This document shows positions 24,101-35,359 of a stretch of DNA of 64,000 bases, in pieces. This DNA is from Gigaspora rosea. Taxonomy: Eukaryota; Glomeromycota; Glomeromycetes; Diversisporales; Gigasporaceae. Under the pieces are notes generated by a model. That model saw only the letters and a list, made by a program, of their open reading frames with translations. It ran no database searches and had not been told where the DNA came from. The stretch spans positions 82,431-146,430 of the forward strand of contig QKWP01000849.1 in NCBI GenBank assembly GCA_003550325.1. Reading direction: 5' to 3'. A program made the position numbers and the translations under genes. Each line of letters opens with the position of its first letter. Position 1 is the first letter of the stretch.

Positions 24101-25598
24101 TTTCTAATCTAAGGTACTATATCGTAACATGTGGTACTGCGACAATCAGAAGCTATACTGTAATTAAACCAAATTTACAGTATAAGCCAAGATTCAAGAG
24201 ATGCATTTCCTTAAAAAAACAGTATAAATCTGATGCTTTGATTTGATAAAATGCGCATGTAATTTAAATAGGTCTTTCTCTATTTATCATGTTCTGGATC
24301 GTTTTTCCTTATAAAAGAAACAAAAGAAACAAAAGAAATAAAAGAAATAAAATACATGAATCCTTATTCATTCAGATAAATTATTCATATTATTCATTCA
24401 TCGCATGCTTTACTTGCATATACCTCCTACTTTACATAAGCTCTATCATACAGTAATTTACAAACCTTATATTATTGAACGTGACATAAATAATAAGCGT
24501 GCATTAGTCCCCTTTCGAAGATCATTAAACGTGAGATAATCCCTGCGAAAAAAAAAAAAGATTTTAAATAAAGATGTTAAACATGACCATATTTAGAATT
24601 ATAAAAAAAAAATACCATATTTCTCTAAATAAAAGAAACCCCCCAATTTTTGCTAAATAAATAACCTAGGGGTGTACTATAAAAAAACAATGGGGGTATT
24701 TATGAATAGAAAAGAATGGTTAGTATTCTTTTGCAATTTAAATGTAACAGGTAATACTTTTTTCGATTTTCTTAAAAAACTTTATTTTAATCATTTAAAA
24801 TTTATATTTGATATATTTGATATCAGTTTAAAAAAAAATTTTTTTTTTAAACATTAATGTTATTAATAAATTATCGTTTATTTACAGTTAATTTTATAGT
24901 AAAAAATTTATAGTAAATTTATATAGTAAATTTATATAGTAAATTTGTAGTAAAATTCATATAAATTTAGCAAATGTATGATCTAAAAACGTAAGTAAAA
25001 TCAAATGCTAACGCTAATAAGAATAGATAAAGGTTTATAGGAAACAATGATGATAATGTTATAATAACTTGATTGTCTCCGGGTATAAAGACATTTCAGG
25101 AGACAAAAAATATCCCGGAATATATGTTGTTTTATAAGAACTTATTTAGGTGAACCTTTTGATTATATAACAAACAATATAAATAATATATTTAATAATA
25201 TTAACAGTTAATAATATAAATGAATGATGTAACTACTAACTTGAAACGAATAAACGTGATTGTGATACCATGCATATGTAATGTTTCTTTTTAGATGACA
25301 ATCCTATTATTCATTATTCAAATATCGTTATTATATTATTCATTTTTTTGAATTTTTTTTTTTTTCTACCTTTTTTTGTTTTTTAAAATTAATTCATTGG
25401 TGACATCTAAAAAAACTTTGGTTACTCAATTATAAGTTATATATATAAAATTATATATAAATTTTTTTCTTTCTTTAGTACGTACGTACCCAGGTACAGC
25501 ACAAAAATATTATTAACTGTCATTTCTTATTTTATTTCCGTTTCTGAATAACAGAGTAACCGTTGCTATATAAAAAAAAAAGAAAAAAGGGAACCATT

Positions 25599-25632
<34 letters not shown>

Positions 25633-26183
25633 ATATATATTTATATATAATATATATTTATATATAATATATATATATATTTATATATAATATATATATA
25701 TATTTATATATAATATATATATATATAATATATTATATATACACACAAATATATATATATTATATATAACTTTACAATAATTTACAATAATTCCTCAACG
25801 GACGGTCCTCACCTATCTATTTGTTTTTTTTCCGTTCGCGTAATTTGTGACTTTTATTTTAAATAGTACGAATTACCTTTTTAAAAATTTACCTGCTAGT
25901 TCATTATAAATTGTGACATTCTCCTGTTGTTCATGTGCTCATCTAATACTTTCATGTATCATTGCATAACTGCATCGCATTAAAAATAATTTGATTTGAT
26001 TAGTAGCCTTTGTTATTAAAAAAAAAAAAAAAAAAAAAACTTAAAAAGTCCCATTGGGGATTGAACTTTCTGTTTTATTCTTAATTTTTTTCCTATTATA
26101 ATAATATATATATATTTTTTTTTCTTTTTATCAAAAAAAAATTTTTTTTTTTCTTTTTTTTTTTTAAACCATCATAAAAAAAG
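21135..26183. other. 5-kb AT-rich intergenic region, no gene recognised
   Basis: Only short open frames with no family resemblance. Items seen: an inverted GACCCGGGGTC/GACCCGG patch near 22385-22420; GTACGTAC-type runs at 23053-23084 and 25478-25498; (GAAACAAAA)n-like repeats at 24308-24352; TATAGTAAATT repeats at 24895-24960; and a long TA-rich microsatellite with TTTATATATAA spacers at 25597-25760. Poly-T tracts precede the next gene. Confidence 0.6.
25597..25760. repeat. (TA)n / TTTATATATAATA microsatellite
   Basis: A pure TA run followed by a higher-order repeat of TATATATTTATATATAA, then TA again. Non-coding. Confidence 0.95.
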
Positions 26184-28862
26184 ATGGACTTCCCAAACGA
26201 CGTATTACATCATATAAATGTAGCCGTAGTTGTGATGATTTTAAAAACAACTCATGGTTATACTTTTGAAAGTTCAGATGATATAAAGGGTATGTTATTT
26301 GAATTTTTACGTATATGCTAACCGTTATTATTATTATTATTATTATTGTTATTATTGTTATTATTATTATTATTATTATTAATGATATATAATTTTTTTT
26401 CAAAAAAAGATGCTGGTATGTCCGATGAAATGTGGGTAATGTCAGAAAAACTCCACGATATTTTAATAGAATGTTTAGGAACAGAAGATTCTGTTTTAAA
26501 ATTTATTAACTGGTTTTTCGACGGGATTCGAAAATCATTTGGTTCAAAATCTAATATTAATGATGATTCTTTATCATTACCTGATATTTGTTTTCAATGT
26601 GAACGACCTTATACTAATGGTGGTTGGTGTCGTTATTGTGAATCTTATTTATTTGAAGCTAATTTTAAAAATTGGTCTACTGGATGTGTTGAATTAAATA
26701 AATTAATTCGTCAATCACAATTAAATTCTATAAATGATAAAAATTTTTTAAAATGGATTCCTTTTTCGGAGTTTAAACATTTAAAAGATATTGGTTCTGG
26801 TGGTTTTTCTACTATGTATTCTGCTAGATGGTCAAATGATCCTTTGGATGGTACTTTACAACAATGGGTAACAAATATGGAAATACAAATAATTCTTGAT
26901 TATGTTAAAAGTCATGATGTACATTTTACTGAAGATGATTGGAATTCTATCTTATCGGAATTTATGAAAAAAATGAAAATTATTTTTGAATCTCGTAAAA
27001 CTTTGAAATGTAAACCTTTAACCGAAACTGGTGATGCTGAATCTATAAAAGGTTCTACAAAGGTTTGTCTTTATATTTATTATTATAATTATATATTTAT
27101 TATATAATTATTATTATTAATAAATTAAATTAATTAAATTAATTAAATTAATTAATTAAATTAATTAATTAAATTAATCATTTATGTAGTCCTCACGAAT
27201 TAGTAGTCGGATTAATAGTCGAGTTAATAGTTTAAGGTTGAAAAGAAAAGATAGTTTTTCAAAAATCAAAGGACTTTTTAAATCTTTAAAAAAGGTATTT
27301 TCGATACATATTATCGTTTATAACTTATTTTATTATATATATTAATGCTAATAATAATTCATAATATATTTAAAAGTCTAATAGTTCTATACGAAGTTCT
27401 CCTAGTTCCGATTCAGTAAATACAACTTCAAAGAAGATGATTAAAAGTGTGCCGGTTACAACTTCTCCTTTGAAGAAACGTCTTTATCAAACTGTTGCGC
27501 TTAAAAGATTAAATAATTCCACAAATATTTCTTCAAAATTCATGAAAGAGGTTTGTTATTATTATTTATATATAATATATTATTCATATCTTATATATCT
27601 TATTAATATTATTAATATTAATAATATTTTATTTATTTTTATTTATTTAAAATAGTTCATAACTAATCAGCTAGCTTTGAATAGTGATAGAATTCTTCGT
27701 TGCTTCGGTTTTACTCAAGATCCTGAAACAAATGATTATCTTTTGGCTTTACAATACGCAAATGATGGTGATTTAAATCAATACCTTCGTAAAAATTTTG
27801 TTACTATTGATTGGTGGCAACGTTTAGAAATTTTAAGAGAAATTGTTAGAGGAATAAAGGATATTCATGATATTAATTTAGTTCATCATAATTTACATGG
27901 TGGTAATATATTACGTCATGTTGAAAATTCTTCTACAAATTATTTAATAGCTGATTTTGGTTTATATTTTCCTTCCGATTCTACTGATAAATCTATTGGT
28001 TCTAAAATTTTTGGTGTATTACCTTTTATTGCTCCTGAAGTTTTAAGTGGTCGTATTTATACTAAAGCTTCTGATATATATAGTTTGGGTATTATTATGT
28101 GGCAAATTACTTCGGGTATTCCTCCTTTCCTTGGACGTCCTTACGATTCTAATTTAGCTAAAGATATTTGTGAAGGTTTACGTCCTGATATTATTAATGG
28201 AACTCCTGATCGTTATATTGATTTAATGAAACGTTGTTGGGATTCAAATCCTAATAATCGTCCTAATATAGATTCAATTTTGGAATTTACTTTATCAAGA
28301 AAAGATAATCTTGGTCCTTTTACTGAAGCTGAAAAATTTAGACTTAAAACTTTAAATAATTCTTCTAATCAAAATTCAAATTCAGATTTAGATTCTGATT
28401 TGATTTTCCCTTCTTCTAAACTTTTGGATTTTAATAATCTTCCTGAACCAAAAAATTCTAAAATTTCTACTTTTAAATCTGATAATTCGGATATATCTCT
28501 TAATTCTGCTGATGATTTAAAATTTTCTGAAAATAAACCACAAGGTATTTATTTTTTATTTATTTCGTCTTTGTAATTTAACATTAACGTACGTTAATGT
28601 TAATGTTAACGTTAATGTTAACGTTATTATTTTTTACTAAACTTTTTATATTATCCGGTATAGGGAATCATCAGATGAATCTAAGTATTGATTCTGCTGG
28701 TATGTTGGTTTAAAATTTAAAATACTGTATATTAGTTTAATTATTATAGATTCGTGCATAAAAAAATTATATATAACTACATTTATCAATCTATATTATA
28801 TATTCATTATTTATTCATTATTTATTTATTTGTTTATAGTCGGTATATCACCAATGAAATAA
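26184..28862 (+). CDS. Protein kinase-like gene with zinc ribbon, seven exons; HRD changed to HHN
   Basis: Seven exons (26184-26289, 26410-27062, 27190-27294, 27377-27550, 27656-28544, 28664-28699, 28840-28862) with GT-AG introns give 661 codons in one unbroken frame. A Cys4 ribbon (CFQCERPYTNGGWCRYC) precedes the kinase domain, an arrangement I associate with Glomeromycotina kinases. The glycine loop is GSGGFSTMYSARW (G164 onward). The VAIK lysine is K331 in TVALKRL. About 167 residues separate them, where about 20 is usual, so some 145 extra residues, basic and Ser-rich in the second half, are inserted there. The catalytic loop reads VHHNLHGGNIL: HRD is HHN (residues 423-425), so the catalytic base Asp is Asn. 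DFG (446-448) and an APEVL segment are kept, as is SDIYSLGIIMWQ. It fits TKL-type signalling kinases in fold, but the HHN loop suggests weak or no phosphotransfer. A Ser/Asn-rich tail ends the protein. Confidence 0.88.
28563..28630. repeat. GTTAAT/GTTAAC hexamer run in the kinase 3' intron
   Basis: Alternating ACGTTAATGTTAAC units at the start of the intron between exons 5 and 6. Self-complementary, non-coding. Confidence 0.85.
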
Positions 28863-30209
28863 GATAAAAAAAAAAAATACCCGGTTACATTTTTATTTTT
28901 GTATTTAAAACTCTTTTTTCTGTAAAATATCATGTCGCTATTTAGAATAGAAAAAAAAAAATACTTGATTTTTAGAAAAAAAAAAAAAAATTGCGAAAAA
29001 AAAAATATATATTTGTCGCAATATTGGGAGGGATGTTATACATATGTATTTTTAGTTTACTACTCTGTTTTTTTTTTATAGACATTTGTTACGCATTTTA
29101 TTTATTTATCTACAGTATTTACAGTATTTATTTTTTTGTGAGATATGTATTCGTTGGTTTTTTTTCAATTATTGCATTGTACTTTAAAAAAAAAATTTTT
29201 TTGTTTTCTTTTTTATTTGTTTGTTTGTACGTAATAAGATTTGATTATTATTTATTATTATTATTATTATTATTATCATGATTTTATTTTGAATTCATGA
29301 AATTGAAATTTTTTTTATATACAGTATTTTACTAATAGATTGATAAGGTTATTTTTTACATTTAAGGAAAAATACATTTTTATCGATATGATTTTATAAA
29401 GTAAAAAATAAAATTAAGGATTTATGAATTTGGTTATTATCTGTCGTTATTAACATGTACTGTAAATGTAAATGCTCCTTATAAAATCGAATAAAAGGGC
29501 CTATACAAAATTTTTGATCGCGCTAAGTACTACATAAATTCTCTTAATGCACGTACCGTAAAATTCTTGAAATTAGTTATTTAATGTCGCAGATCATAAT
29601 TTAAAATGAAATCTATATTTTCTACTTAACCTCTAAAACCCACAAATACTTATTTATTATAACTTTGCTTTAAAATGAACCCTAACCCCTAACCCTAAAA
29701 AATGCACCTCAAAAAATCATTTTAATGTGGATTTCATTATGATCTCCCACATTTAACCGCCAAATGTCATACAGTCGATCATTTTTGCACAGTAATAAAA
29801 AAAATAAAAAATGTCGCTAATTATCCAATTAGAACACAAAGTCAATCGCATTTTTTGTAAAGAAAAAATTCCTTGCAAAATTTTAATATAAAATATCTCC
29901 TTCTATCTCGATTCAAATTTCTGAATTTATTAAATGAATTTTTTTTTTTACGATGTTTTATTATTTTTTTTTTACAAATTTATTTCTGGATCTTTTTTTT
30001 TTGTAGTGCTTAATACAATTGCTCACAATTACTTGATCAATTATTGACTATCAGGTTTTGCTTGATTGTGCCATCGTGATATTTGTATTTTTTTAAAAAA
30101 AATTTTTTTTTTTTTTTTTATTTTTATTTAATACAGTTAGAATATAGATTTTACTGCTAAACAACAAATACAATCATGTTTTCTCCCTTTTAATTCTTAT
30201 AAACCTAGC
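28863..30209. other. AT-rich intergenic region with a CCCTAA-bearing patch
   Basis: No gene. Poly-A/T tracts dominate to about 29300. Near 29676-29697 the sequence reads AACCCTAACCCCTAACCCTA, and about 170 bp further on AATTCCTTGCAAAATTTTAA. That is the same pair of motifs found in the MITEs at 12.2, 38.1, 42.0 and 54.2 kb, so a diverged copy is likely. I could not fix its ends. Confidence 0.5.
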
Positions 30210-30217
30210 TATATAAG

Positions 30218-31248
30218 TAGAGGTCTTACCCGGGTCTGATCCGGGTCAAACCCAACCCGAAATTTCTTGACTCGGGTCACAATCTGGGTCAGATAGGTTA
30301 TATCGCATCTTCTGGTGATATTCATTGTGTTAGATTTTTTAATAGCAGATAGATAAGAATACTAATATATTTAAAATAAAAACTTATTCGTATTAGTCTT
30401 TAACATTTTATTGATCAAGTATCGTAGAGTGGAAATCTGGAAGTGGAAATTTTTTAAACTAAAAAATATAAAAAATATGTAATGCTAACGAAGTTTTAGA
30501 ATTTACCTTTTATATAAAGTTAAATCCGGGCTGTAAATTATACCTAGATTATAAATAGTATCCGGATTTAAAGATTTATTATTTTGTTTTTGATCATATC
30601 TGGATTGTAAAAATATATCTAGGCTTTAACTCTAGCCAAAGCCTTTTTTTTTTTTTTAGCAACATTTTCTTCAATATCGAATTAACCCATATGGGCCGAT
30701 TTGAATAATTTATAAGTAGTGCTTATTTTTTTAAAAAAACTTTAAAGCTAAATAACTTTTGATCTACTGGTCTATTTTAAATGATTTTACTACCAAAATG
30801 TTCGTCTCTTCGAGACGATTCCAACAAGCCCAAAATCATTAAAATCCAATTACAGGAATACGAGAAAATGCACTGTCAAATACGTGACGCACCTTTAGGG
30901 CTGGACAATTTGTTAGATCTAGATCTAACCAATTGTCCAACTCTAAAGGTGCGTCTCCTATTTGACAGCGCATTTTCTCGTGTTTCTGTAATTGGGTTTT
31001 AATGATTTAGGGCTTGTTGGAATCGTCTTAAAGAGACGATCATTTTGGTAGTAAAATCATTTAAAATGGACCAGTAGATCAAAAGTTATTTGGCTTTAAA
31101 GTTTAAAAAAAATAAGCACTACTTATGAATTACTCAAATCGGCCCATATGCTATCTGATCCAGGTCAGCTCAATTTTGATCCATAACCCGCATAATCCGT
31201 CATATTTACTGACCCGTACAGGTCAACCCAACCCAGATAAGACCTCTA
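30218..31248. mobile_element. hAT-like non-autonomous element with ACCCGGGTC words
   Basis: Perfect 8-bp target duplication TATATAAG (30210-30217 and 31249-31256). The ends are TAGAGGTCTTA and its exact complement. Next to each end are several ACCCGGGTC/GACCTGGGT-type words in both orientations (30225-30300, 31150-31240). The 8-bp duplication, TAG-type ends and subterminal short repeats identify a hAT-superfamily derivative. There is no transposase ORF. A 463-bp palindromic MITE sits inside. Confidence 0.85.
30688..31150. mobile_element. 463-bp palindromic MITE, copy 1
   Basis: An almost complete palindrome. The arms start CATATGGGCCGATTTGA and meet at GATCTAGATC near 30920. Arm landmarks are TGATTTTACTACCAAAATG, GACGATTCCAACAAGCCC and GGTGCGTC. 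A second copy lies at 49746-50204 and a partial one at 49575-49673. ORFs across it are by-products of the symmetry. A single strand could fold into one long hairpin. Confidence 0.95.
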
Positions 31249-31579
31249 TATATAAGCATTTAAATATGATCAGTTTAAATAACCCTGTAGCAAATTTGAA
31301 TACAAAAAAAAAATTTTCAAGAACAAAAATTATATATTAATTATTCTATAGTACTAAATATCAAAAAAATTATAATTTTGCCAAAAATAACTCTAATTTG
31401 CTAAAACTAAAATTTTACTTTTTTAAATAACTTTTGATATAAAATTAAAATTGAATAAACTTTTTTTATTAGATGTATCTTATTAAAATTTTTTATTTAA
31501 AAAAAAGTTTATTTAAATTGGATTATTAAATACCAAAATAATTGCAAAAAATTGTTTTTATTTTTTAAATTTTGGAATT

Positions 31580-32555
31580 GTTTTTTTCATTTACAAGGTG
31601 AGGTCATGCTTCGGTCTTTTTATTAAGTATAGTTATCATTACAACATTCACGACTATTGTATTAGATTACTACAACTACCAAGTACCGAAATTTAGACTA
31701 TTTTATCTACAACCTAAACCTACCAGAGCATTCTATATGTCCTACTCATATACTCAACCTGGTTTTTGCACCTTACTTGTCTACTAATAGTACCTGTAGT
31801 GCTGCCGCCGCCAGGTTTGTATCTCAAGCCATTTTTTTTTTAATGCTGCCGCAACCTGGCCCGTATCTCAAGCTACTACTTTCCTACTAGTATGTATAGC
31901 ACAATACATGCTTTACAAAGTTCACCAACCTCGTGCTTCTCTCATTTCTCATTCAGTTTCTTTCCAGTTGCTTCCCTTACCCCTATTTCGCTTTCTCCTA
32001 GTTACATTCCTACTCCCAATTCGAGGACCCGGAAGGAGTGTCTGCCATTGGCGAACCCAATGGTCTTCCTCCTCTTGGTACATGCTTCTGTAACACATGT
32101 CCTTTTCCTCTGGTGCGACTTTGGCGGTCTGATTGGTAGAGCCCTGCCATAGGCCCTTTTGTTGTAAGTTTGCTTCCGGTTAGCCACTTCTCAGTCAGTC
32201 CACTTCCGGTCCGTCCCTATTCGATTTCTGTTTAAGTGCCATCGAAAGTTGGCCACCTCTTTGCTCGGATCTTGCCAAGTATGGTTTCCTTTTGTCCTAC
32301 GGTTCTGTGCATAACACAGTGCCTGCGCTCCCCGGGATCTATGCACCCCAGTTCTGTGCATAACACAGCTCTAGAGCTCCCAATGTGAGTTGGTGTAACC
32401 CAGAAAACAGATCTGTAAATCCGAGCTCAGAGTCCAGGTTACCATAACGCAGATAAATTTTCGAAATCGTCTCCAGTGGGATTCGAACTCTGTATCTTTT
32501 GTTACAACTACTTGGGGGGTGACAACAATCCAACTACACTATGTAGCCACACCAT
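31580..32555 (-). mobile_element. SINE family B, full-length, tRNA-derived head
   Basis: On the minus strand the element starts GGTGTGGCTACATAGTGTAG (box A-like) and has ACAGAGTTCGAATCCCAC (box B, GTTCGAATCC) about 70 bases in. It then runs about 900 bp without coding potential to a tail ending in AATAAAAAGACC...CACCTTGT and a short A-run. It is flanked by the direct repeat TTTTGGAATT (31570-31579, 32556-32565). A tRNA-like RNA polymerase III promoter, an A-tail and a target duplication define a SINE. The head resembles that of SINE A. Length near 975 bp is very long for a SINE. Confidence 0.8.
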
Positions 32556-32744
32556 TTTTGGAATTTTTAACAATTCTGAAATTATAATCTTGTATTAAAT
32601 ATCTAAAGTTTTATTTTGTTAAAATAAATTTTTATTTTTATTATTATAAAATTATTTAAACTTTATCATTATTATTATTTTAACTTCAAAGTACCAATTT
32701 GGAGCTAGGATTTAATAGTTATTTTTTGAAAGCCTTATATAGAT

Positions 32745-32862
32745 AAAAGTACAACTAGCTATATATAGTTATCTATTTAAATAGTCATCTCAAAGGTTCT
32801 ATATTAGAAACTATATCTGCAATTTACTAAAAAAATTATCTATTTAAACCATCTAATGTTTC
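32745..32862 (-). repeat. SINE family A, degraded fragment
   Basis: On the minus strand the block (TAAATAGATAATTTTTTTAG, then GCAGATATAGTTTCTAATAT and ACCTTTGAGATGACTATTTA) parallels the 3' part of the SINE at 33260-33975. Heavily mutated. Confidence 0.6.
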
Positions 32863-33057
32863 TTGCTACTAATCAAGTTTTACTAATACTACTAGAATTT
32901 TAGTAGCATAGATATAGTTAGTTCTGCTTTTAAAGTTCTATTATCCATATCCTTAAAACTCTTTTCTTATACCCAAAAGTATGATTCAGCTTATGCTTAA
33001 TAGAAAACTTAATAGAATAGTACTTGTTATATATAGGTATTTATTTTTTTTTTTTTA

Positions 33058-33235
33058 AATGTTAAAGGTAAGACCTTGCTTTTATCTTTATTAAATTTAA
33101 TAAAAACTTTTTACAATACTGAAAGAAATTTCATTTTTTTTAAATCTAATGCTAAGAATAAAAACTCAGATATATATCTAAGTAAACCTAAATACTTATC
33201 TGCGGCCTAAACCTATATATAGGTATTTATTTATA
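33058..33235 (-). repeat. SINE family B, 3' fragment
   Basis: The plus strand reads AAAGGTAAGACCTTGCTTTT, then TATCTGCGGCCTAAACC, matching in minus sense the tail region of the full SINE B copy. It ends close to the insertion site of SINE A. Confidence 0.6.
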
Positions 33236-33259
33236 TTTTAATATATAATTTGAATTATA

Positions 33260-33975
33260 AGGGTGTGGCGCCTTAGAGAAGTGGTCAAGGTGTCACCCCC
33301 CAAGCGGCAGGTTGACAGTTCGAATCCCACTGGCGACGTTTTGAAGTTAAATCTGCGTTCGGTGATTGTGGCTTATGAGCGGTTGGGTGCTAAACCTGTA
33401 ACCTTGGTTCCACCATCTTGAATGGGAGCCTGCGGGCGCAATGATGTATGTGTTACATCGCAAATCCAGGGAACCGGAAAAAACCCACAAGAACCCGTTT
33501 GGCAAGACCCGAGTTAGGAGGTAGTGAAAATCGGTCCTACGGTATGCACCAGAGAAGGCGGATACTACGATCGGAACGAACCTAATAAGGGCAGGTAGCC
33601 TCGGTTACCAAATCCGGGCAATGGTACATGTATGGGACATGAAATTTGTTCCGGTAGGCTCTTGTGCGAGGGTAAAGTAGCCCTTAGGTCGTCGAATTTA
33701 AAAGGGTTGTGGCCCACAATATCTGCATTAAATGTAGTGCGTCGGTAGTAATAGGAGGACCATGAACCAGAGGGTTTAAATAGACAATTCCCGTAGTTGG
33801 GTTGTAGGTATGGCAGCTAGTGTAGAACCTTCGGGCGGACTACTTAAATTAGGCACCAAAAGTGCACGTGTGGCTAGTTGTATCCTCATTCATGTAACAA
33901 ATATTACGTCACTATAACTCATAATAAAATCCCGGCCATAGCACACGGCCTCTAAAAAAAAAAAAAAAAAAAAAA
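33260..33975 (+). mobile_element. SINE family A, full-length with 15-bp target duplication
   Basis: Starts AGGGTGTGGCGCCTTAGAGA (box A-like in GGCGCCTTAGAGAAGTGG) and has GACAGTTCGAATCCCAC (box B) about 60-75 bases in. A G/C-richer body of about 600 bp follows, then a poly-A tail (33957-33975). The direct repeat ATAATTTGAATTATA flanks it exactly (33245-33259, 33976-33990). It stands out from its AT-rich surroundings by base composition and shows no decay at its ends, so it is a young insertion. The tRNA-Ser/Leu-like long head and 716-bp length are notable. No protein is encoded; mobility would depend on a LINE in trans. Confidence 0.92.
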
Positions 33976-34079
33976 ATAATTTGAATTATAGTATTAATTT
34001 TTTTTCAGATTAAAAAGTGCCTGTTTTGGTGCATATAATTTTATCCAGTTTTACACACCATGAATTACACTTGGGCAAG

Positions 34080-34205
34080 ATTATAACTAGCCACACATAT
34101 ACTTTTGGTGTCTAATTTAAGTGGACCGCCCAAAGGTTCTATACTAGCTGCTATATCTGCAACTCAACTATAGAAATTGTTTATTTAAACCCTTTGATTG
34201 CTTCA
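34080..34205 (-). repeat. SINE family A, degraded minus-strand fragment
   Basis: The plus strand reads AACTAGCCACACATATACTT, then AAGTGGACCGCCCAAAGG and TCTATACTAGCTGCTATATC, the complement of the 3' body of the SINE ending at 33975. It lies only 100 bp from that copy in opposite orientation. Confidence 0.8.
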
Positions 34206-35350
34206 CAAGACCCAGATATCTCTCATATAGGTCATATTTTTTTTAGCAAATTTGTTAAAATTTAAACCAAGGTCCAAATTTAAAATTTGGCGAATTAGTA
34301 ATAATTTAAATAATGATCACATTTTGAATTTTGGCGAAACATTTAAAATTTCACATTGTTATATTTAATATTTTGTTTTTTTAGAAAAATTACTTAATAT
34401 CAAGAAATAAAAACATTAATAATAGGCACCACCTGCCAGTAAGAACACAAAAAAATTAATAAACAAAACAAAACAAAAATAAATAAATAAAGTAAAAAAC
34501 ATGTTTTTTATTTACTCTTTTATTATTATTATTTTTTTATTCTGATTTTTTTTTAATTTTTTTTAATAATTTTTTTTTATTGTTTTATTTTATTGTATTT
34601 TTTTTATAATGTATTTACTGTACATTTTTTTTTTATGTTTTTTTTTATATTTTTGAAAAACTATGGCAGGAATAAAAGTAAATTTTTGATTATTCCTATA
34701 ATAAGGAATAACCAGAATTTACTTTTATTTCTACATATGTACACTTATTCTTTTAATTTTTTAATTTTTTTTTTGTTAATTAACCTGGTGATCATATCAT
34801 ATTTTATTATATAGAAGCAAACCACATATGCAAATATCAATTCACTACCAGTTTTCTAATCTTACAACTAAAATACAACTTGTTCAGTTACCATAGTCAC
34901 TTATCCGTTACCTGCCAGAGTAGATTTTGTCTCACTAATACTGGGTGTCTATATACCTCCAATTACAGATCACTAACTTGGAACTATGGCCAGTTATAAC
35001 TACCAACTTTTCTTTAAAACTTCTTCTATCTAGATCCAGCAGAGAAGTTAACTAACAATAACTGTATAATGAAAAAGAAATATAACAAAGTAATATATGA
35101 AAAGGGTACAAGAGGAAATGACAAAAAAAAGATAAATGAAAAAAAGGAGAAAACTACAAAACCTAAGCAAAAAACCAAATTTAAATAGACAAGATGAAAA
35201 AAGCAAAAAAAAGTCAATAGTATGACCTATATATGTTAGAAAAAAAGAAAACAAAACAAAAAACAAAAAAACAAAAATGAAAATGAAAAGAATATTCAAG
35301 AATATTTTTTGAAACTTACTATAGTGGTTTCTTCAAAAAACCTCACGTAT
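34206..35350. other. AT-rich low-complexity region
   Basis: No gene. Open frames here are Phe-rich or Lys-rich products of poly-T and poly-A tracts (34500-34800, 35050-35300). A small hairpin is seen near 34665-34735 (GGAATAAAAGTAAATTTTTG and its complement). Confidence 0.6.
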
Positions 35351-35359
35351 CGTTCATTG

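Noticed and set aside
24672-24857. Small ORF beginning MYYKKTMGVFMNRKEW
   Set aside because: Isolated, ends in a Lys/Phe run of A/T tracts, and has no splice or family evidence.
30781-31002. ORF across the palindrome
   Set aside because: Its openness follows from the mirror symmetry of the MITE, which explains the sequence fully.
33260-33340. Functional tRNA gene
   Set aside because: Boxes A and B are present but there is no closed acceptor stem, and the sequence continues as a SINE with A-tail and target duplication.
35026-35299. Minus-strand Phe-rich ORFs that look like membrane proteins
   Set aside because: Low-complexity A-rich plus strand; no start context or conserved feature.
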